Below are positions 56,362 through 64,000 of a DNA stretch of 64,000 nt, piece after piece. The notes beneath the pieces are model-generated. The model was not told the DNA's origin. It worked only from the letters and a program-made list of their open reading frames with translations, and did no database searches. Within the stretch, counting starts at the first letter, position 1. Each line of letters begins with the position of its first letter. The stretch is from Begonia masoniana (taxonomy: Eukaryota > Streptophyta > Magnoliopsida > Cucurbitales > Begoniaceae), in contig CM039510.1 in assembly GCA_022432975.1 (NCBI GenBank), positions 29,810,412 to 29,874,411 of the forward strand, given 5' to 3'. A program made the position numbers and the translations under genes.

Positions 56362-58822
56362 TGTGACAGCCCGAAACCGAAACCCGATCGGGGTCCGGGA
56401 TCAAAGCCGTCACTCCGGGACATTTGCAGAAAACGGGGACAACCCTTCTTCTTTTAAACAGGGAACATAACATTTACAAACTTTAAAACGTGACAGAGAG
56501 AGAGTTCTCTGGAGTTGGAAGCGAAACAGGTTTCAGTAATGGACAAAATAAGAGAAGAGACGGGGCGAAGAAAATAATTAAACAAAATAAACAGGTAAAA
56601 ACAGAAAAACATAACGTAGGGCTGGCGGAAGACTCAGTTTAAAAGATCGTCGGTAGATTGAATAAAACAAAACAGATGACGTCAGCCGGAAGAGAAGATG
56701 ACGTCAACCGGAAGATAAAAACAGCAGCTCACACCGGATGAGGTGATGACGTCATCGGAAGATGTGATGACGTCATCGGAAGAAACATGCAATAAACAGA
56801 CTTTAAACCAAATCGGCAGAAGGTGATGACGTCAGCCGGTAGATGAATGACGTCACCGGTAGATGCTGAGTAAAGCTGGATCGGATGTGTGATGACGTCA
56901 TCGGAAGATGTGATGACGTCATCGGCAGATATATGCAGCAGAAAGAATCGGATGAGACGATGACGTCAGCCGGAAGAATGGATGATGTCAACCGGAAGAC
57001 AAAAACAGAAACTCTGAATAAACTGGGCGGAAGACTTATGCTGACGTCAACCGGAAGACATATTTACACTGGGCGGAAGACTTATGCTGACGTCAACCGG
57101 AAGACATATTTACACTAGGCGGAGGACTTGATTTTAAAGACAGAATTGGACCACTTTTTAACAGGAGGACATTTCAACAGGAAACTTTAAAACAGAAGGT
57201 ATAAGGCTCAAACCTTCAAACCCGATTCAAAATTTACAGATTTCTAAGAAAAACAAACTGCATGGTTAGCTCTAAATTTCGAGACTATCCATGCATGACC
57301 TGAAAAATGGAGAACTCAAGCAGTTCCAGAATGTTTTCAAAACATTTAAAATATATGGATACAATCTGTCAAATACAGAGGTTTAAAATACACCACCATT
57401 AAAACCTATACATCGTTTATAATTTACAACAGAACTAAACAGACAGGACCTACATTCCAAAATTTCACAACAAGAGTTTTGAAGACATAAAGATACAGAT
57501 TTCACATTGGTTTTAAAGTTTCAAAAACTATACAGGACTTGACCTAACATTAAAAAAAAATGCAATCTCACAGGGATGACATTGGTCCGACTGCAGCAAC
57601 CAACCCCAGTGAGCTCAATCCTCCAACTACATCAGCTCGTCATTTTGAGGCACAAGGTCCTCATCAAGAGTATCCGTACCTACAACAGGGAGTTCACCTA
57701 TGAGCCTAGAGCTCAGTAAGAACATGAGATGCAATGGTGCATATGCTGTGCATGAACGTTTCAAATACATGAACATTACATCACTTCACATTTAGTTTCA
57801 CTGGACAGGAAGGTATAAGTGGGAGGAGGAGCTGGTGCAACAGGATGTACATGCCACTTTCAGGACATAACAGGAGTACTTGACAGGATGCCAGTCCTCG
57901 TCCACACTTAACCATACATTTTCTTTACAGGATTTTATCTTACTTACTTCAAAACCGGTGCTGAAAACATTTGCATGATTTTACAGGAAACGTGTATGCA
58001 TGAATAAGTGAAATGCTTAAACTTAACATTCACAGATGACAGAATGAATACAACAGGAAACAGAATATAACAGAAACACGTTTAACTTAAAACATAACCT
58101 AAAACCTATCTACCCGAACCAGACCTAGTACCTCCGAGTTGTAGGGCCTTAAGGGCCAACGTAGATGCATGAACTTAACTGTTTGCAGCAATGCAGTGTG
58201 CTCGAACGCCCCTGGAAAGCTCGGATCTGTAAATGGATGTACAGAATTCAAACACGCTACAAATGCTAACTAATATCTCGTAGGAAATGCAGCAAACACG
58301 TTTCAACACTTTAGAAAACACACCAACGTGTTTTCATCCAAAAACAGTGAGTTTTCACTAAAATAATAACCCTAAATCTCAGTGAAAACTCGCATTAAAC
58401 TTGTCCAAATTTGTTAGCATTCAACCAGACATTTACCTCAGCGGGAAAACAGAAAGGAGCCGAGGAGATCAAAGTAACTTCGATGGTTGTTCGTCGACTG
58501 GAAGAGAGAAAACAGGAGGGAGTTTCACGCCAGAATGAAGAGAAGAACGGGAGGGAAGGAAGAAGACATGGCTTCTTCAACAAGTTGCCAGATGGCATTC
58601 ATCCATTGGCTATTTCCCACCAACCTTAATTTCTCTCTATTTTACCCTTCCATTGGTCTTTAACTAATTTGCTATTTAGTTTCACCATTTGGTCTCATGA
58701 ATCATACATATTCAACTGGAAACATTAGCAAATTAATAAAAACAAACCTTGCATGATTATTCCCATTAATCCCGTTGAATAATTTAAGGAATATCTACAT
58801 GGCAAAAATGCCCGGTGTTACA
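56362..58822 (-). repeat. 5' LTR of a minus-strand Tekay-type element (2461 bp)
   Basis: Edges TGTGACAGCCCG (56362) and CCCGGTGTTACA (58822). It has a motif array with GATGACGTCATCGGAAGATG (56640-57120) including a roughly 46-bp direct duplication near 57024-57115; an intron-like module (57680-58437); and a CT-rich leader-like block on minus near 58620-58440 that ends in GAG/GTAAAT. It inserted into the LTR now at 58823. Confidence 0.82.
57680..58437 (-). other. Intron-like LTR module (minus strand)
   Basis: Arms CCTACAAC (57679-57686) and GTTGTAGG (58138-58145) are complementary but differ from the arms of other families. CTTACTGAG is on minus (plus 57712-57720), about 36 nt from the TAG acceptor. 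The donor is less certain (GTAAAT at about 58437). Confidence 0.38.
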
Positions 58823-58938
58823 TAAGGTTTTGTAAATTTGGACGATCGATAGCTTAAACTCGTTTTAACGTCAATCCTTATAAATTGCTTAGGTGAAACA
58901 GCGCTCGTGGACGGAGCTTGAGCTGCTTTGGACACGAG

Positions 58939-59506
58939 GTAAGTTCTCGTGATTCTTCTCTGGCCGATTGGCCTACACCGTACGTCGAATGTCGTCTCGA
59001 GGAGTTTTGGAGATGCGTTAGTTTAAATTGTACTTGGTTTGGGTAGTTAGGTTATAGGAGTTTATAGTTTACGCTTTACAGTCTTGATGGTACATGTTAT
59101 TGTTTGTTTACTTTAAAATATTGAACTGTTCACGCATCACTTGTTTTAAAGAAAAGCATGAAAATGAACTTCCGCACAGAGTTTTAAAGATAACGTAAAG
59201 CATAGCATTGGCCTTCGGGCATACAGGCCTTCGGGCATACAGTTTACAGGTCACGCGAGGTGGGGCTCAGGCACGGCTGTACGAGTTGTAAGCGTGTACC
59301 CCCCTCTTCTAGCTGGAAAGAGTAGTCCGCCCGCTAGATGAGCTCTCTCCGGTTAGAAGATATAGGATCTCGGTGACACCTATAGTGCATTGCATAGTAA
59401 GATAAAAGAAATAAAGCATGGTTTAATGAACTCATAGCACAGCAAGCATCGCATTTACGTAGAGCTTACTGGGATTGTATCTCATAGTGTATATTGTATG
59501 GTGTAG
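58939..59506 (+). other. Intron-like LTR module
   Basis: GAG/GTAAGT at 58939, arm CCTACACCGTAC (58972-58983), CTTACTGGG at about 59465, arm GTATGGTGTAGG (59496-59507) across the TAG acceptor at 59506. The arms pair over 12 positions with one G-U, compared with the A-U or G-U variants of the solo LTR. Confidence 0.47.
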
Positions 59507-60044
59507 GTGACATGGACTTCGAGGTACCAGGTGAGGACGATGTCCCTCCACCTGAGGCATGATTCAGTTGACAGAGGATGGCTGCGATGGTGTGCTGGCG
59601 CAGTCGAGGCTTACCTGACCCGTGGGGATAGTATGTACAGATTTTGAGAGTTTTGGATATTTTGGGCTGGCTGACGTATAGACATATTAGGGTGTTTGGG
59701 TCTGTTAGTGGATAGGTTTACTTTTGAGGTTTTAAACGTTTTAAAACCTGTTTATAAACTGATTTGATAAAGTTTTATTTGAATTGTAAATGGTTTGAAA
59801 ACAAGAGGATTTGTTTAGTTTTAAACGTACCCATGCAGTTGGATTTCGCAAAGTCCGCTGTAAGTTGGTTGAGTGTAGGATATATTTTGGGTCGAGTTCA
59901 TTGTGGTTATTGACGAGAAATTTGTATGAAACAGGTGAGGTTGAAATCGATTTCAGAGAGTTGTGATAAAGTGTGTTGCTCTCTGGAAATTGATAAGTAC
60001 AGAGACAAAGAGGTAGTAGAGAAAGAAGTATTGTAGCGAGGTTC

Positions 60045-60162
60045 AGCGGCGATCAGGCGCGAAGGCCGCGATCGTTGCCAGCGATCGGGCGCTGCTCGTG
60101 CGATCACTGCCAGCGATCGGGCGCTGCTCGATCGCTGGTGCAGCGATCAGGCACTGCCTCCT
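60045..60162 (+). repeat. GATCGCTGC-type cluster
   Basis: Repeated CAGCGATCGGGCGCTGCTCG-like words. It is the counterpart of 7303-7512, with GC-richer spacers. Confidence 0.65.
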
Positions 60163-60421
60163 GTCTTCGGCAGAATTCCGATTTTGCCCTCCCGTTTGTT
60201 TTCCTCTGTTTATTTTAGTTTTAATTGATTTAATTAATTATTCTAAAGGTTTGTTTTGAAGATTTACTTAAATTGTTTTAAAAGCTGGATTTCGATTCCG
60301 ATCTCGATTCTAGTTTCGATTTCGGTTTAGGTTCCGCTTAGAGTTTAGTTAAAGATATTAGGTAAAAAAATATATATATATGGTACGGATATTGGGTACA
60401 GTTTTAGGGTTGCTACAATTA

Positions 60422-60434
60422 TGGTATCAGAGCC
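60422..60434 (+). other. Primer-binding site of Tekay element 3
   Basis: TGGTATCAGAGCC, 4 nt after the LTR end. Confidence 0.88.
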
Positions 60435-60504
60435 CCCGGGTTTTAAAATCGATTCTGTAGACTGCTCGACTGCACAGCCACTACGCGGACATTCTTCATC
60501 AACT

Positions 60505-60569
60505 GTAAGTATGTTTATAGATTTATTTGATTTCTAGTTTCTTAGAGTATTTGTTTTAACCTTATATAG
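60505..60569 (+). other. Candidate 65-nt leader mini-intron
   Basis: CAACT/GTAAGT to CCTTATATAG, 13 nt before the gag ATG at 60583. Confidence 0.45.
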
Positions 60570-60582
60570 GAGTTTTATAATT

Positions 60583-63500
60583 ATGGTGCGTCCACGAAAT
60601 GACCGAGACGACAGAGATGATACAATCGATACTCTTAAGGACTTTATTGCCCAGCAGTCTCAGCATATGGAGAGACAGGCGCAGCAGATGGAGAGGCAGT
60701 CTCAACAGCTGGGTACTTTGATTGACCGAGAGGGCACTAGAGCTCGGGATACAGCTGTATTGGGTAGCCGTGGGATGTAGAGATTTCAGAAGCTCTAGCC
60801 CCCTATCTTTAACGGACAGTCTACGGATCCCTCTTCAGCCGAGGAGTGGGTTCGCACTATGGAGGACATGCTGGCGTATGCTAGCATAGAGGATAGAGAG
60901 AAGGTTACACTGGTGACCTATCATTTGGCTTTAGATGCCCGATTCTGGTGGGACACTGTGAAGACGACCACCGATGTGACTGTTATGGGCTGGGAGATGT
61001 TCAGAGAGTTATTCTACGACAAGTATTTCAGCCATACCGTACGAGAGGCGAAGATGGTTGAGTTTATGCAGTTGCGACAGACTGCTTCTATTGCCGAGTA
61101 CGTTAGGAGATTTGAGGCGCTGTCCCGATTTGCACCACGACAGGTCGGCGTCAACGAGGATAAGGTACGCCGATTCTTACAGGGACTTAGCCAGGAGTTC
61201 CGGATGCGCCTTACGATATCTGGGGTACGTAATGTATCCTACGATGAGCTTGTGGCCAGGGCACTTGATATTGAGGCTGTTGAGCAGAGTTCTACTAGAC
61301 CGAGGGAGCCATCTAAGGACTTCTTCAGAGAGATTCGACCTCAGTCACTGAACCGGGGTTGGCAGCCGAGAGCACAGCCCCAGCAGCAGCAGAGGGGTGT
61401 GAAGAGACCTCTGGAGGGAGGTAACGATCGGGGAAAGGGGAAACAAGTACAAGGTGCTTCTCAGGTAACTGTTTGCCCTAAGTGTCTGAGAGAGCACAGT
61501 GGCCAGTGTAAATTGGGCACGGGTGTGTGTTGTCGATGTGGGGACCCGGGCCATTTCGCTAGAGATTGCCCGAAGCCCGGCCGAGATCAGCCAGGCAGTG
61601 ATCAGAGGAAGGTTATGCCCAGGATCTTCGCTTTTATTGAGCCTGGCGACGTTGATGATGAGGCTCAGCCTGCCGTGATTGCAGGTACTATCTTTGTTAC
61701 TGGCGTTCTTGTATTTTCTTTATTAGACACGGGGGCTACGCATTCTTTTATTTCCACCGCGTGTGTGTCGAGATTGAGGCTTGCGCCTGAGTTAGCAGAA
61801 TGCGAGTATAGTGTGATGCTACCTTCAGGAGAGCGTATGCAGTCTGGTCGTGTAGTCCAGGGCAACATTATCTCGATTGGGGACCGTACTCTCTATGCTC
61901 GCCTTATTGTTATGGGCATCGAGCATTATGATCTTATTTTAGGGATGGATTGGCTATCGCAGCACTTCGCCACCATCGACTGTCGATCCGGGATTGTCAC
62001 CTTTCGACCTCCGGGTAAAGCTGAGTTTTCTTATCAGGCGATGAGCAGATTGAGTAGCTAGCCTATCTCTTATTCCATGATGGTCAACGAGCAGTTTAAA
62101 GGTGCGTGCTCTATTTATTTGGCCTCTGTCTTTGATTGTCAGTTGCTCAGCGGATTGATGCCGAGCGACATTCCTATTGTCAGAGAGTTCTCTGGTATTT
62201 TCCTTGATGATCTTCCCGGATTGCCGCCGGACCGGGAGATTGAGTTCACTATTGATGTGTATCCTAACTCCGCACCGAGGTTTAAGAACCCATATCGATT
62301 GGCACCAGCCGAGTTGAGAGAGTTGAGGACTCAGCTGGATGAGCTGTTAGAGAAGGGGTTTATTCGACCCAGTGTTTCACCTTGGGGTGCGCCCGTTCTG
62401 TTTGTCAAGAAGAAAGACGGGACCCTCAGGATGTGTATTGATTACAGGGAGCTGAATAAGCTCACAGTGAAGAATAAGTATCCACTGCCTCGTATTGACG
62501 ACTTATTTGATCAGCTACAGGGTGCCCGAGTATTTTCCAGGATTGATCTACGCTCGGGTTACAATCAGCTGAAGGTCCGGATGGATGATATACCGAAGAC
62601 GGCATTCTGAACGAGGTATGGGCATTATGAGTTCCTTGTCATGTCTTTTGGACTTACTAATGCCCCTGCAGTGTTTATGGACTTGATGAACCGTGTCTTC
62701 AAGGAGTATCTGGACAAGTTCGTGGTGGTTTTCATCGACGACATATTGATCTACTCTAAGACGAAGGAAGAACACGAGGAGCATCTGAGGATTGTTCTGA
62801 GGACCCTATGTCAGCATCAGCTGTATCCAAAGTTTTCGAAGTGCGAGTTCTTGCTTGACAGAGTGAGCTTCCTTGGCCATATTATATCACAGGACGGAGT
62901 TTCTGTGGATCCGAGCAAGATTCAGGTGGTCAGAGATTGGCCACAGCCGAAGAACGTACGTGAGGTGCGTGGATTTCTCGGGTTGGCCGGTTATTATAGG
63001 AAGTTTATAGAGGGATTCTCAAAGATCGCACTTCCTCTCTCTCGATTGACTCGGAAGAACGAGAGATTTATTTGGTCATCTGCTTGTGATGATAGTTTTA
63101 TGGAGCTAAAGCAGAGGTTGACTACCGCTCCAGTACTGGCGCTACCTGTTGAAGGTGTCAGATCAGTATTTAATGCGATGCATCGGGAGTGGGACTCGGT
63201 TGTGTATTGATGCAGGAGGGGAGAGTTATTTCTTATGCTTCTCGGCAGCTGAAGCCGTATGAGCAGAATTACCCTACGCACGACCTTGAGTTAGCAGTTG
63301 TGGTCTTCGCACTGAAAATATGGAGGCATTATTTATATGGGCAGCAGTGCGAGGTATTTTCTGACCACAAGAGCTTGAAGTACTTATTTACACAGAAGGA
63401 GCTGAATATGCGACAGAGACGATGACTTGAGTTTGTCAAAGATTACGATTTTGATATCAAGTACCATCCAGGAAAGGCGAACAAGGTTGCTGATGCCTTG

Positions 63501-63905
63501 AGTAGAGTGCCTTCTGCGAGTCAGCCTTCACTTGCAGCGATGTCAGTTACGCTGCGGTCTGAGATTGAGAGATTCGATGTGGAGATAGTGGCAGAGTTGT
63601 CCAGTATGCTCGCCAACATTTCTCTCAGGCCGGCTATTCTTGATCGTATACGTGAGGCTCAGCGGAGCGATTCGGAGTGTGAGGAGCTTCGATCGAGCAT
63701 GACATTGGGAGACTCGTCGGATTTTCATTTATCAGAGGACGGTATTCTGAAGTTCAGGCATAGGTGGTACGTGCCTAGCGACGAGGATCTGAAGAAGGAG
63801 ATATTGGCCGAGGCACATTCTTCGGCATATTCTGTACACCCGGGAAGTACCAAGATGTACCGGGATTTGAAACAACACTTCTGGTGGCCGAACATGAAGA
63901 GGGAG
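60583..63905 (+). pseudogene. gag-pol of Tekay element 3, broken and cut
   Basis: ATG 60583 (MVRPRNDRDD). Domains: Gln-rich coiled N terminus, capsid (60800-61260), one CCHC knuckle CCRCGDPGHFARDC (near 61525-61570; a second knuckle is not seen), protease LLDTGATHSF (near 61720), reverse transcriptase with FIDD (near 62730), RNase H CDAS (near 63173), and the integrase zinc part up to YWW-like FWWPNMKRE. Breaks: TAG at 60778 and 60796, TAG at 62059, TGA at 62608, a frameshift near 63165-63170, TGA at 63423. At 63905 it is cut by an LTR, so the integrase core and chromodomain lie outside the window or are lost. Confidence 0.92.
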
Positions 63906-64000
63906 TGTAACAACCCTAAGTTCGTACCCATTTACCCGTACAAATTTTTCATTTTATACTTTTTACTTTTTATGCTTTAAATAAAACTTTGTGCGGAATC
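63906..64000 (-). repeat. LTR of the solo-LTR family, running out of the window
   Basis: TGTAACAACCCTAAGTTCGT resembles the 3' ends (on minus) of the LTRs at 7039 and 60417. It interrupts integrase of element 3; the left flank GGGAG (63901-63905) should be its target-site duplication. Confidence 0.75.

Larger units (their letters stand above)
58823..60417 (+). repeat. 5' LTR of Tekay element 3, lacking its 5' part
   Basis: Homologous to the reverse complement of about 8876-7039 of the solo LTR and ends GGGTTGCTACA at 60417 before a PBS. The first roughly 1 kb is cut off by the LTR ending at 58822. Contains the intron-like module 58939-59506 and a GATCGCTGC cluster at 60045-60162. Confidence 0.85.

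Overview
This window is repeat-dominated nuclear DNA of a flowering plant. I see no host gene with intact coding structure. The kingdom call rests on Ty3 elements of the Tekay/Del chromovirus type (gag-pol ending in a chromodomain, LTRs of about 2-3 kb), Ty1/copia elements of the Ale/Retrofit and SIRE/Maximus types, and primer-binding sites matching the plant initiator-Met tRNA end (TGGTATCAGAG). The species cannot be named from the sequence. There is one 100-base assembly gap at 54442-54541.

Layout. 1-10359: Tekay element 1 (+), coding region 924-5432 broken by only two stop codons; its right LTR is split by a 2875-bp solo LTR (7039-9913, TSD ATGTT). 10360-10807: tail of an older LTR of the same family. 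10808-12980: AT-rich non-coding DNA ending at a minus-strand PBS. 12981-15466: two LTR 3' ends facing outward. 15467-16767: unassigned. 16768-17800 and 31438-33693: one old Ty3 element (D), split by a minus-strand LTR (C, 17801-31437) that is itself split by a plus-strand Tekay block (19136-30594) with the order LTR-internal-LTR-partial internal-divergent LTR. 33719-36677: 3' LTR of D and unassigned AT-rich DNA. 36678-38214: hAT transposon remnant. 38605-54441: Ale-type copia element (-), interrupted by a young SIRE-type copia element (42437-53542, TSD ATCTC) with an extra 3' ORF. 54542-64000: three further Tekay-type pieces nested in one another, the last coding region (60583-63905) cut by an LTR that runs out of the window.

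How the parts work together. Each autonomous element codes for gag, protease, reverse transcriptase, RNase H and integrase in the order of its class, flanked by LTRs that supply promoter and polyadenylation. Almost every coding region carries nonsense or frameshift lesions, many of them C-to-T type, as expected for silenced, methylated copies.

The most unusual signals are non-coding. (1) A dyad motif, CATCGG-NN-GATG, is repeated many times in LTRs of both Ty3 and copia elements and again in the spacer before the extra ORF of the SIRE element. (2) Five different Tekay LTR families carry an intron-like module: a GTAAG/GTAAA donor, a CTTACT box and a TAG acceptor, with base-pairing arms next to donor and acceptor whose sequence changes between families while pairing is kept. 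(3) A 59-65-nt candidate mini-intron lies between the PBS and the gag ATG in four Tekay copies. These are hypotheses from sequence reading and need transcript data.
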